A stretch of 38,167 nt of DNA from Ramlibacter sp. (GCA_028292245.1 JAQGMS010000220.1:1-38167), one strand, 5' to 3'; shown: positions 16,774-22,623, counted from the first letter of the stretch. Notes: a model not told the origin generated them from the letters alone. Program-made: numbers and translations.

Positions 16774-16808
16774 TGGGGACTCCACTGGTGTATGCGTCGA
16801 AGAGGCTG

Positions 16809-17342
16809 TCAGGTGGCGTCTCGAACATGCGAGTACATCCAGAAGTCACCGGGCCGGCCGCGAACGATCCGGTAACTGCGCAACAGGCCCTCGCGCTTGA
16901 AACCGCACCGCTGAAGAACCTCGATGGAGCGGCTGTTTGAGGTGAGAACGGTTGCCTGAACACGGAGGAGCCCGACATGGGAATGCGCCCATTGCACCAT
17001 GACTTCACACGCGTGGCTGGCGATGCCTTTGCCCCACCACGGGGGACTGAGGTCGTATGCGAGTTCAGCCGAGCGGTTTTCGGGGGACACGGTGTGAAAG
17101 CCGATCGTGCCGACAAGCTGGCCGCTCGCACGTTCGGCGATCGCCAGCCGAAGCAGCGAAGACGGAAGTTCGGTCTGCGCTGCGTAATGCTCAAGCTCCG
17201 ATGGCGCGCTGACGTTCCAGCTGGTGTGCTCGAATACCACGGGCAGCGTAAGGTACTCGTACCACGGCAGGATGTCGGCGGCCGTGAGCGGCCGCAATAT
17301 CACAAGCTCGTGCTCCAACTTGGGAAGTTCCGTGAACCGCAT
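16809..17342 (-). CDS. GNAT acetyltransferase (RimJ/RimL-like), cassette gene
   Basis: Acetyltransferase of 177 residues of the RimJ/RimL type, with acetyl-CoA motif ELAYDLSPPWWGKGIASHACEVMVQWA (residues about 95-120) and VQATVLTSNSRSIEVLQRCGFKREGLL near the end. Such genes are frequent integron cargo and may acetylate small molecules or protein N-termini. The ATG at 17342 lies six bases after the core of the attC at 17,348-17,428. Its TGA stop lies in ACCTGAC, which resembles the complement of the ATTAGGT core at its start. The cassette end therefore survives only as a half-site. Confidence 0.87.
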   Translation of the reverse strand: MRFTELPKLEHELVILRPLTAADILPWYEYLTLPVVFEHTSWNVSAPSELEHYAAQTELPSSLLRLAIAERASGQLVGTIGFHTVSPENRSAELAYDLSPPWWGKGIASHACEVMVQWAHSHVGLLRVQATVLTSNSRSIEVLQRCGFKREGLLRSYRIVRGRPGDFWMYSHVRDAT

Positions 17343-17347
17343 GAGCA

Positions 17348-17428
17348 ACCTAATGTGAATGTAGCCGGCGACTTGCGCCCAGAGCGCGCGGGTTCCGCAA
17401 GGCGTCCGCGTCGACTGACATGTCATCC
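17348..17428 (-). other. attC site after yoeB (81 bp)
   Basis: Minus strand: R''-like GGATGAC, then ATGTCAGTCGACGCGGACGCC, a variable middle, CGCCGGCTACATTCAC and R'-like ATTAGGT. The arms GTCGACGCGGACGC and the later GTCGCCGGCTAC match the arms of the intact attC sites at 26,091 and 23,788. Both cores carry substitutions (GAC for AAC, ATT for GTT), so activity may be reduced. It separates the yefM-yoeB pair from the acetyltransferase gene. Confidence 0.75.
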
Positions 17429-17434
17429 CTCGCG

Positions 17435-17701
17435 TCACTCATAGTGTGTCCACATCCGCAGCACGCGAACAATGCGCTCCTTTTTAAACACCTCATAGAC
17501 CATTCGGTGCTGGATATTGATGCGGCGTGAGTACGCTCCATGTAGGTCGCCCACCAGCTTCTCGTAGGGTGGTGGGTTCTGAAACGGGTCCTGGGCCAGC
17601 AAATCCAGCAGTGCTTGAGCCTTTTCCCTGAGGCCGGCTGCCGACAATTTCTTGGCGTCCTTGAGCGCGTGCTTGGCAAAGACGACCTGCCACTTCACCA
17701 C
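17435..17701 (-). CDS. yoeB: YoeB-type mRNA interferase toxin
   Basis: Ribosome-dependent endoribonuclease toxin of 88 residues. Family features are present: WQVVFAKHALKDAKKL at the start, the central YEKLVGDLHGAYSRRINIQHRMVYEV and the terminal RVLRMWTHYE. The conserved glutamate and arginine of the centre and the final histidine-tyrosine correspond to YoeB catalytic residues. It overlaps the yefM stop by seven bases, as is usual. The gene stands directly before an attC, so the pair is a cassette. Confidence 0.92.
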   Translation of the reverse strand: MVKWQVVFAKHALKDAKKLSAAGLREKAQALLDLLAQDPFQNPPPYEKLVGDLHGAYSRRINIQHRMVYEVFKKERIVRVLRMWTHYE

Positions 17702-17940
17702 TTGAGTTCTCGGGCACTCTTCTGAAGTGGCTCCGCCATACCCTTCTTGATTGATTCACGCATACCAGGCACCGATAGAAGATACAACGTCTCCTGAATT
17801 GCGTCCCAGTCCTGCGCCGCCACAAGCACGGCACTGCTGCGCTTGCCCGAAATCACCACAGGCTGGTGGGACTCGTTCGTTTCGTCAATCAAGCGGTACA
17901 GGTTTGCACGCGCCTCACTGGTGGTGACAGGAACAGCCAT
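17695..17940 (-). CDS. yefM: YefM-type antitoxin
   Basis: Antitoxin of 81 residues, Phd/YefM family. The N-terminal VPVTTSEARANLYRLIDETNESHQPVVISGKRSSAVLVA forms the DNA-binding and dimer domain, and the C-terminal part (SIKKGMAEPLQKSARELKW) wraps the toxin. The ATG at 17940 has GGAGG five bases upstream. It represses its own promoter with YoeB in known systems; paired CGTACG hexamers in the promoter are candidate operators. Confidence 0.92.
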   Translation of the reverse strand: MAVPVTTSEARANLYRLIDETNESHQPVVISGKRSSAVLVAAQDWDAIQETLYLLSVPGMRESIKKGMAEPLQKSARELKW

Positions 17941-17961
17941 GAGGACCTCCAAATGGATGAA

Positions 17962-17990
17962 ATCGTACGCTTATTCGTACGCCGCGTCAA
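17962..17990 (-). promoter_or_regulatory. yefM-yoeB promoter with paired operator hexamers
   Basis: Minus strand: TTGACG (17,985-17,990), a 17-base spacer, then TACGAT (17,962-17,967), a close sigma-70 match. Two CGTACG palindromic hexamers (17,964-17,969 and 17,976-17,981), six bases apart, lie in the spacer and over the -10. They are placed where the YefM-YoeB complex would block RNA polymerase. The promoter is in the cassette itself, so expression does not depend on the integron promoter. Confidence 0.75.
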
Positions 17991-18004
17991 GCGCGGCCGT
18001 AGCG

Positions 18005-18241
18005 TCAGGCCACGCGCTCAAGCGCTGCGACCGGGTAAATCTGCACCGAGCCTGGATGTGCCTCGGACTCGACGGCGTAGCCCTCTGGCGTCAGTTTCGT
18101 GCTGTACCAGCCGACGATCCGGCCTTGCCACGCGGCGCCGGACTTTTTGCGGACGCGTTCTCCCAACCCAAACGTCGCCCGAAATGGCGGTTGAAACTGA
18201 TGATCATCTGAAGCTCCGACGGCAACGCTACGTTGTTCCAT
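18005..18241 (-). CDS. dfrB: Type B dihydrofolate reductase (R67-like, trimethoprim-insensitive)
   Basis: Reduces dihydrofolate with NADPH. This family forms a homotetramer with one shared pore and is unrelated to chromosomal FolA. The product is 78 residues, exactly the length of R67 DHFR, and the C-terminal 50 residues are almost identical to R67: [17 protein letters not shown] and [20 protein letters not shown]. All key positions match R67 numbering: K32, W38, S65, Q67, I68 and Y69. The N-terminal 20 residues differ, as they do among dfrB variants. The start at 18241 has AAGG seven bases upstream. The TGA stop lies in GCCTGAC, but no full attC follows. Resistance in the host is expected from the family, not shown. 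Confidence 0.93.
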   Translation of the reverse strand: MEQRSVAVGASDDHQFQPPFRATFGLGERVRKKSGAAWQGRIVGWYSTKLTPEGYAVESEAHPGSVQIYPVAALERVA

Positions 18242-18397
18242 ATTCAACCTTTTTGTGAAAGCCGCTCGACTTGTAGAGCTGCCGGCACCCAATCGTTCGG
18301 GTCGAGGAATTTTAGCGTTTGAGATGCGATGGACCGAAGTTGGGAATCGTACGACCGGCACATCGTGAGCCACAGAGCGCCGGCCAGATGGGGCAGC

Positions 18398-18403
18398 TAT
18401 ACT
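18398..18403 (+). promoter_or_regulatory. Probable -10 element of the mntP leader
   Basis: TATACT at 18,398-18,403, about ten bases before the conserved start of the riboswitch (CTTGGGGAGTAG at 18,413). A clear -35 is not seen at 17 bases upstream. The spacing puts transcription start just before the aptamer, as in known mntP leaders. Confidence 0.55.
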
Positions 18404-18410
18404 TGACGTT

Positions 18411-18560
18411 CCCTTGGGGAGTAGCCGGCTTCTGTTTCTTCGACGGAAGCGCCTGCGTCAACACACTCGGTATCTCGTATTCCGTGGCGCAGGCAACCGT
18501 TCAGGTTGGCGAGACCATCGGCATGTCAGCGCGACAAAGGGTCGGGCAGCGCAGACGTGC
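18411..18560 (+). promoter_or_regulatory. yybP-ykoY manganese riboswitch
   Basis: Leader RNA that binds Mn2+ and turns on manganese export genes. The conserved parts are present in order: CTTGGGGAGTAGCCGGCTTC at the 5' side, CGTCAACACACTCG, GTGGCGCAGGCAACCG, and GGTTGGCGAGACC closing the aptamer. These match the E. coli mntP leader elements as I recall them. A GC-rich hairpin (around CGGGCAGC and GCTCGCCCGG, 18,540-18,585) follows and could act as expression platform. The mntP ATG comes 36 bases after this window, at 18,596. Confidence 0.87.
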
Positions 18561-18595
18561 CTTTGTGCTCGCCCGGCCGTAGAACGAGTCCCACA

Positions 18596-19168
18596 ATGAA
18601 TATCGCCTCCACCGCCTTGCTTGCCTTGGCAATGTCGACCGACGCTTTCGCGGCTGCCGTCGGCAAGGGCACTGCCCTTCAGAAACCGCGATGGTCCGAA
18701 GCACTGCGCACGGGCGCGATATTCGGCATCATCGAAGCCATCACCCCTGTCGTCGGCTGGGCGCTGGGCTACGCCGCGTCCAGCTACGTCAAGTCATGGG
18801 ACCACTGGATCGCCTTCACGCTGCTCGGCATCCTGGGTGCGCGCATGATCGTCGCGGCGCTGAAGGCCCCCACCGAGGAAGAGACCGAGAAGCCAGCACG
18901 CCACGGCTTCTGGCTGCTCGCCATCACAGGCTTTGCGACCAGCATTGACGCAATGGCCGTTGGCGTCGGCCTCGCGTTTCTTGACGTCAACATCGTGCCT
19001 GTGGCCGCGGCGATCGGCTTCGCCACGTTCTTGATGGTCACGATCGGGGTGATGGTGGGGCGGCTCCTAGGCAACATTGCCGGGCGATGGGCCGAAGCCA
19101 TCGGCGGCGTGCTGCTCATCGGAATCGGCTGCGTAATTCTCTACGAGCACCTAACAGCGCTTCAATAG
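18596..19168 (+). CDS. mntP: MntP manganese efflux pump
   Basis: Inner-membrane Mn2+ exporter of 190 residues with six predicted membrane segments. The two-repeat family layout is visible: [17 protein letters not shown] near residue 16, [16 protein letters not shown] near residue 45, and [17 protein letters not shown] near residue 118, with acidic residues at the positions required in E. coli MntP. It is the only plus-strand gene within the cassette region, is preceded by its own riboswitch, and is divergent from dfrB. It looks like ordinary core-genome DNA now surrounded by cassette-derived DNA. Confidence 0.95.
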   Translation: MNIASTALLALAMSTDAFAAAVGKGTALQKPRWSEALRTGAIFGIIEAITPVVGWALGYAASSYVKSWDHWIAFTLLGILGARMIVAALKAPTEEETEKPARHGFWLLAITGFATSIDAMAVGVGLAFLDVNIVPVAAAIGFATFLMVTIGVMVGRLLGNIAGRWAEAIGGVLLIGIGCVILYEHLTALQ

Positions 19169-19383
19169 AGGCCGCGATGAGAGGACCGTTCGCAGGAAGC
19201 GACACGACAGCAAGGGCGGGGCTGTCGAGCACAAAGCAATCAAGCATGGGTTCCGCACGTACGGGGCTGTCGTGGTCGCCCGCTCGCCGCTGTGCTGTGG
19301 TGATTGACCCAGACGAGCGATGAAGCCTGCAACTTGTGAAGCACAGCGCGTGCACTGCCGAAAGCCGCATGTGCGCCTATGCC
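19169..19383. other. Gap between mntP and the next attC, possible cassette remnant
   Basis: About 215 bases without a convincing gene. On the minus strand an ATG at 19,370 stands 13 bases after the attC core, the usual spacing of a cassette gene, but the frame runs on into antisense mntP and ends at 19,116 (84 codons) with no recognisable family. The likely reading is a cassette truncated at its junction with mntP DNA. Confidence 0.4.
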
Positions 19384-19472
19384 ACATGACCTCGGACTTG
19401 ACCGGCGACCAAGGAGCGAGCGCGCAAGGCGCGAACGCCCTTGGGCGGCCGTGTCGAAGGACTCCGTCAAAC
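19384..19472 (-). other. attC site (89 bp), partly decayed
   Basis: Minus strand: R''-like GTTTGAC, CGAAGG and CGACACGGCCGCCCAAGGGCG, a centre CGCGCGCTCGCTCC, then TGGTCGCCGGTCAAGTCCGA and R'-like GTCATGT. The L' side (CGCCGGTCAAGTCCGA) is nearly identical to the attC at 23,788. R'' pairs with GTTAAAC at the start of the same cassette with one mismatch. GTC for GTT at both cores suggests loss of recombination activity. Confidence 0.7.
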
Positions 19473-19952
19473 CGCACGTGCATTGGGCGCGGGAACCACG
19501 CGCAAGGTAGCGCCCAGGATTTCCCGGTCCGCTGGATCCGGCAGCGCCTCGATCAGCCGCGCTGCCGCTGCGTAGAGCTCTGCGTGTTCCGCTTCGCGCC
19601 CATTTGCTGCCGCCACATTGGCCGCAACTGCCTGTGCGATCGCTCGTTCCCATGGTACGGCGCTATCTCCGCGGAAATAGGGCCAGCCCGCCGCTTCGAA
19701 CGCGGCAGCTTCTTCGCCACGCCCGACGAGCGCATGCGTGTGCGCCAGGAGAAGAGCTGCGTGAGCATCGTTCTTCGCCCCACCCACCGCCCGCCAGAGG
19801 TACGCCGCTGCGTGAGCGGCCTGCAGCATTTCCCGATCTTCTGCGGGCGTACGCGAGCGGCTTTCCGACAGCCGCCACGCACGATTGTTAGCCTGCGACG
19901 CAAACCGTCGCTGCCATCGGGCGAGTTCTTCAGGAGAAGGGGTATCGCTCAT
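19467..19952 (-). CDS. Cassette-encoded protein, unknown function (helical, tetratricopeptide-like)
   Basis: Protein of 161 residues, mostly alanine-rich helices (AHAAAYLWRAVGGAKNDAHAALLLAHTHALVG, then AIAQAVAANVAAANGREAEHAELYAAAARLIEAL) resembling a helical-repeat scaffold. I do not recognise a defined family. The ATG at 19952 follows the core GTTTAAC by 13 bases, and the stop codon overlaps the R'' of the next attC, so the gene fills one cassette. Expression would need a promoter from upstream cassettes. Confidence 0.75.
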   Translation of the reverse strand: MSDTPSPEELARWQRRFASQANNRAWRLSESRSRTPAEDREMLQAAHAAAYLWRAVGGAKNDAHAALLLAHTHALVGRGEEAAAFEAAGWPYFRGDSAVPWERAIAQAVAANVAAANGREAEHAELYAAAARLIEALPDPADREILGATLRVVPAPNARAV

Positions 19953-19965
19953 AGGTACTTGTGCG

Positions 19966-20011
19966 GTTTAACGCATTGTCAGGCTTCACGAAACCACTCT
20001 GCCCGTTCTAG
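19966..20011 (-). other. Probable decayed attC between the GST gene and the helical protein gene
   Basis: Plus-strand GTTTAAC (19,966-19,972) fits a core and pairs with the GTTTGAC end of the cassette to its left. GTCAGGC at 19,978-19,984 equals the complement of the core that starts the GFA/GST cassette at 21,084. The two cores are only six bases apart instead of 50 or more, so the centre of the site seems deleted. Alternatively GTTCTAG at 20,005 is the outer core. Confidence 0.4.
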
Positions 20012-20619
20012 TGCGTGCTCAATGCCTTTTGCAAAGGCGGGCGCGCCGCCAATCGCTCCCAATAAGCCCCGACGTTCGCGTGCGCCGAACCGACCACCCC
20101 GAGCATGCGCGCCGCCATCAAGAAGTAGCCCATCATGATGTCCGCCCCCGAAAGCTCGTGTCCAACGAGATAATCCTTGCCGGCGAGTGCGCGCTCGACG
20201 ACGTTGAGCACGTTAGTGGCGCGCACCCGCGCATCCTCGGCGACCTTCGGGATGCGCTCGGCTTCGGGCAAGAGCAGCGTGTGGCGGGTGATGTCGTTGA
20301 CCGGTGGCATCGCGGTGGCCTCGGCGAAATGGATCCATTGCAAGTACGGGCCACGCTCGGGGCTGCCCGCTGCGGGCGCGAGCAGTCCCTTGCCGTACTT
20401 CTCGATCAGGTACTCGAGGATCGCGCCCGACTCGAACATCACCAGCCCGTCGTCCTCGATGACCGGGAACTTCCCGGCCGGGGTGTCCTGCTCGAACGAA
20501 TGGCGCGGCGGCCTGAAGGCGACGGTCGCGAGCTGGTAGGGAAGACCGAGTTCCTCGAGCAGCCACAGAATGCGGATCGAGCGCGTGCGAGGGGCGTGGT
20601 AGAGCTTGATCATGGCCAT
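20008..20619 (-). CDS. Glutathione S-transferase family protein
   Basis: GST of 203 residues. The N-terminal thioredoxin-like domain (residues 1-80) shows KLYHAPRTRSIRILWLLEELG and the glutathione-binding turn GKFPVIEDDGLVMFESGAILEYL; the C-terminal helical domain has the N-capping motif region LSGADIMMGYFL. The beta-class relatives use a serine or cysteine near residue 11; here the position has R-T-R-S. The ATG at 20619 was chosen because AAGG stands seven bases upstream. It lies 36 bases after the GFA gene in what seems to be the same cassette, an apt pairing of two glutathione-related proteins. Confidence 0.87.
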   Translation of the reverse strand: MAMIKLYHAPRTRSIRILWLLEELGLPYQLATVAFRPPRHSFEQDTPAGKFPVIEDDGLVMFESGAILEYLIEKYGKGLLAPAAGSPERGPYLQWIHFAEATAMPPVNDITRHTLLLPEAERIPKVAEDARVRATNVLNVVERALAGKDYLVGHELSGADIMMGYFLMAARMLGVVGSAHANVGAYWERLAARPPLQKALSTH

Positions 20620-20655
20620 ATGCAAGCCTTGAGAGGATGAAATATAGCGCACGCG

Positions 20656-21066
20656 TCACTGCATGTTGCGGGCGAACGCTTTGACGCCCTCAGGCACGGT
20701 GACTTCTGCTGACTTGCTCTTAACCCAAACATGGCAGCTTGCCTGGAACACGAACGGGGGCTGGATTCTCTCAGCTACGACGCCCACAATTTGAGGGAAG
20801 GCTTCAGTACGGTCCAGCAATGAGTCTCCACAGGTTGCACAGGTCTCGCGGATGGTTTTCGTTCCGGAGTCGGCGACGAATCTGTGGACGATTGTCTCGC
20901 CGTTGACCTCAGCTCCGACTAGCTTGAAGTACGCGAAGTTCGTGAACGGCGTTTTGAACACCTCTCGGCATTGCTGGCAGTGGCACGTCAACTGGAGAAT
21001 CGGCTCGCGAGCTGACTTGAACTGGAAGCCTCCGCATTTGCACGAGGCGACGACTGTTGGATTCAT
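20656..21066 (-). CDS. GFA-family protein (second copy)
   Basis: Protein of 136 residues with the GFA zinc ligands: ASCKCGGFQF at the start, LTCHCQQCREVF near residue 30, and ETCATCGDSLL near residue 78. It is divergent from the GFA protein at 16,333. It starts 18 bases after the attC core at 21,084-21,090 and is followed without an attC by a GST gene. Formaldehyde or another electrophile linked with glutathione is a plausible substrate class, but this is inference. Confidence 0.85.
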   Translation of the reverse strand: MNPTVVASCKCGGFQFKSAREPILQLTCHCQQCREVFKTPFTNFAYFKLVGAEVNGETIVHRFVADSGTKTIRETCATCGDSLLDRTEAFPQIVGVVAERIQPPFVFQASCHVWVKSKSAEVTVPEGVKAFARNMQ

Positions 21067-21083
21067 GGGAGGGTTCCTGTGGC

Positions 21084-21141
21084 GCCTGACGTTGGACGTC
21101 AGCGGGCGCCGCAGGCGATCCGATGGACTGACATGTTAGAT
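21084..21141 (-). other. attC site (58 bp)
   Basis: Minus strand: R'' ATCTAAC, then ATGTCAGTCCATCGGATCGCC, a short centre, GCCCGCTGACGTCCAAC and R'-like GTCAGGC. It is of the short type and closely matches the attC at 22,566-22,623 (CGGTCCATCGGACCGAC, TGACCTCCAAC). The R' has GTC instead of GTT. The brnA stop codon is two bases from R''. Confidence 0.75.
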
Positions 21142-21142
21142 A

Positions 21143-21418
21143 TCACCGCACCTTGCTCAAACGCTCGGCCATCCGCGTTTGCCAACCTGGCCCAGTCGCC
21201 TTCCAGCGTTCGATGACATCTGCAGGCAACCTGAGCGAGAGCAGCTTGCGCGGATTCGAAGAAACCGGCCTGCCGCCCTTATTCACTTTGGCCCGAGCAA
21301 GCATTTCATCTGTGAGTTCGGGCAACTCGTCGTACTCGCCCTTCTTCACAACGTGAGCATCCACACGAGCCAAGTCAGATTTCAAGGAGCGGCGCGATGC
21401 GGGCTTGTTCGCGTTCAT
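21143..21418 (-). CDS. brnA: BrnA-type antitoxin (pair 3)
   Basis: Antitoxin of 91 residues. The C-terminal ribbon-helix-helix part reads RKLLSLRLPADVIERWKATGPGWQTRMAERLSKVR, the diagnostic BrnA pattern (D/VIE-x-W/F-K-x-x-G-x-GWQTR/YQTRIN). It overlaps the brnT gene by 44 bases and has GAGGAAAGC upstream of its ATG. BrnA binds DNA and the toxin; the perfect palindrome at 21,651-21,668 is a candidate operator. Confidence 0.9.
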   Translation of the reverse strand: MNANKPASRRSLKSDLARVDAHVVKKGEYDELPELTDEMLARAKVNKGGRPVSSNPRKLLSLRLPADVIERWKATGPGWQTRMAERLSKVR

Positions 21419-21647
21419 TTGCTTTCCTCATGCTGAAAACGTGGCGTTCCGCGCCACGCGGCGTGTAGCCCACCACCATGCGGCCGGCCAACGTGCCGTA
21501 GCAGATGATTCGGACTTCACCGTAATCCTTTCGCGTGTCTTCGATTTCGACCGTGACGCCCTCGAATACCAAAGCTGCGTCCGCGAAGTCCAGCCCCCGA
21601 TCCGCCAGCGCCCTCTCGCGCTTGACGGGATCGAAGGAAATACGCAC
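21375..21647 (-). CDS. brnT: BrnT-type ribonuclease toxin (pair 3, intact)
   Basis: RelE-fold ribonuclease toxin of 90 residues. The family layout is complete: MRISFDPVKRERALADRGLDFADAALVFEG, then DYGEVRIICYGTLAGRMVVGYTPRG and HVFSMRKANEREQARI. The N-terminal helix reads ALADRGLDF instead of the usual NxxKHGxxF, a departure at the same spot where the two other brnT copies are frameshifted. The start is GTG at 21647, five bases after the palindrome at 21,651-21,668 that covers the -10, so the message is likely leaderless or nearly so. Confidence 0.88.
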   Translation of the reverse strand: MRISFDPVKRERALADRGLDFADAALVFEGVTVEIEDTRKDYGEVRIICYGTLAGRMVVGYTPRGAERHVFSMRKANEREQARIAPLLEI

Positions 21648-21650
21648 GGG

Positions 21651-21681
21651 TTATTGTAGCTACAATAACTAACGCTTGCAA
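21651..21681 (-). promoter_or_regulatory. brnT promoter spanning a cassette junction, with palindromic operator
   Basis: Minus strand: TTGCAA (21,676-21,681), 17 bases, TACAAT (21,653-21,658). The perfect 18-base palindrome TTATTGTAGCTACAATAA (21,651-21,668) covers the -10. The recombination point within the R' core (21,667-21,673) lies between the two promoter hexamers, so the -35 comes from the attC of the upstream cassette and the -10 from this cassette. The same 14-base palindrome core occurs before the brnT at 22,248. Confidence 0.65.
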
Positions 21682-21720
21682 GTAGGGCTGTTGCGGTGAG
21701 ATCTAAAGTCGAAGTTAAGC
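21667..21720 (-). other. attC site (54 bp) after brnA of pair 2
   Basis: Minus strand: R'' GCTTAAC, TTCGACTTTAGATC, a short centre, CTACTTGCAAGC and R' GTTAGTT. TAACTTCGACTTTAG and the complement of its partner arm (TAACGCTTGCAAGTAG) pair imperfectly. The R'' overlaps the end of brnA. The R' core GTTAGTT differs from ATCTAAC at the far end of the next cassette by two bases. Confidence 0.65.
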
Positions 21721-22014
21721 CGCAGCGCGCTTGCGCGCCGTCGTGCTTGGACGACCAGTTAGATTTCGATTCACAGCCTTGCGAAGAGTCTCGTTTATGC
21801 GAGATTGGTAGCCAGAGCCCTGTGACTTGAAGTACTCCAACACATCTTCGTCGAGGCGAATAGAGGTGAGTACCTTGGTTGGGGCGACCTGGGGACCTCG
21901 CCCGCGCTTGAGAACGGGTGCGCCCAGCATTTCTTCAGTCCAGGCCGGATTGTCCGGATCCGAGACCTTAGCCGAGGTTTTCTTTGGCAACTTGGCGGTA
22001 GTAGCGTGCTTCAT
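21715..22014 (-). CDS. brnA: BrnA-type antitoxin (pair 2)
   Basis: Antitoxin of 99 residues with the BrnA ribbon-helix-helix signature VLTSIRLDEDVLEYFKSQGSGYQSRINETLRKAV. The N-terminal half, AKLPKKTSAKVSDPDNPAWTEEMLG, is the toxin-contacting part. The ATG at 22014 (MKHATT) overlaps the end of the partner toxin frame by 47 bases. The C-terminal tail (LTGRPSTTARKRAAA) runs into the attC R''. It appears intact although its toxin partner is frameshifted. Confidence 0.9.
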   Translation of the reverse strand: MKHATTAKLPKKTSAKVSDPDNPAWTEEMLGAPVLKRGRGPQVAPTKVLTSIRLDEDVLEYFKSQGSGYQSRINETLRKAVNRNLTGRPSTTARKRAAA

Positions 22015-22248
22015 GCTTCTCTGCCTTTCGCAGTGAGATTGCGTGCGGCCCTCGCGGGCGCTCCGTATATACCAGCACAACCACTTCGCCGCGCAGGAGG
22101 CCGAAACAAACCAGGCGCACTTCGCCATAGTCTGCGCGTATGTCCTCGCGGGCCACTGTGAAGTGGTCCCAAATTGCTTCACATCCGGCGAAGTCCAGTC
22201 GTGGTTTTTGACGTTGAGCTTGCGCTTGGCTTCGTCCCATGTGAGCAT
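21968..22248 (-). pseudogene. brnT: brnT toxin gene with a one-base frameshift (pair 2)
   Basis: From the ATG at 22248 the first frame reads MLTWDEAKRKLNVKNH, the normal BrnT N-terminus, and then loses the family. The next frame continues RLDFAGCEAIWDHFTVAREDIRADYGEVRLVCFGLLRGEVVVLVYTE (written here as a description of the family match) to a stop at 21,968. Inserting one G in CCACGACTGG (near 22,198) joins them into a normal 90-residue BrnT with NHGLDF. An internal ATG at 22,240 in the second frame would give a protein lacking the proper N-terminal strand. Inactivation, or a sequencing error, are the two explanations. Confidence 0.82.
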
Positions 22249-22253
22249 GTTAT

Positions 22254-22267
22254 ATTGTAGCTACAAT
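22254..22267. promoter_or_regulatory. Palindromic operator before brnT of pair 2
   Basis: Perfect palindrome ATTGTAGCTACAAT, identical to the core of the one before the brnT at 21,647. It contains a TACAAT -10 match on the minus strand, six bases from the brnT ATG at 22248, so transcripts would be leaderless. No -35 is recognisable 17 bases upstream, unlike pair 3. Confidence 0.6.
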
Positions 22268-22314
22268 TTGCCGAGCGCGGGGAAGAAATCTAGCCACAGA
22301 TAGCCAAATGAGGC

Positions 22315-22548
22315 TCACGTCGCCCCCTTTCCAAAGAGCTCGGCGAAAAGACGTTTGGCCTCAAGCAACCCCAGCTCACTGAACACGACAGATTTGGCCT
22401 TGTTCATCGGATTCGCAATCAGCCCCTTCTCGTACAAGCGATTCATGGTGTCCCAGTCAATGGACTTCCATGAGTGGTTGTGATCATGAAGCGTCAAATA
22501 TAGAAGCGCCAGAGCAGCCTGATCGACCTTGCTTTCGTCGTAATCCAC
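22315..22548 (-). CDS. DUF6429-family protein
   Basis: Small cytoplasmic protein of 77 residues. The pattern MDYDESKVDQAALALLYLTLHD, then KSIDWDTMNRLYEKGLI and NKAKSVVFSELGLLEAKRLF, is that of DUF6429, a family often seen in mobile regions and cassettes with no assigned function. The GTG start at 22548 has GGAGAAG ten bases upstream and lies 18 bases after the attC core GTTAGCC. No attC is seen between this gene and the following brnT, so either the site is lost or the genes share one cassette. Confidence 0.82.
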   Translation of the reverse strand: MDYDESKVDQAALALLYLTLHDHNHSWKSIDWDTMNRLYEKGLIANPMNKAKSVVFSELGLLEAKRLFAELFGKGAT

Positions 22549-22565
22549 GGGCTTCTCCTTTCGAG

Positions 22566-22623
22566 GGCTAACGTTGGAGGTCAGGGGGCGCCATAGTCGG
22601 TCCGATGGACCGACCAGTTATAC
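22566..22623 (-). other. attC site (58 bp) after brnA of pair 1
   Basis: Minus strand: R'' GTATAAC, TGGTCGGTCCATCGGACCGAC, a short centre GGCGCC, CCTGACCTCCAAC and R' GTTAGCC. The R'' is the exact complement of the GTTATAC core at 23,184-23,190, which fixes the limits of the brnTA cassette between them. An internal hairpin GTCGGTCCATCGGACCGAC is perfect. The brnA stop codon TAA is part of the R'' core. Confidence 0.88.

Noticed and set aside
18242-18248. GTTGAAT heptamer just upstream of dfrB as an R' core
   Set aside because: It fits GTTRRRY, but no attC arm precedes it and the R''-like GCCTGAC at the end of dfrB is not its complement, so it may be chance.
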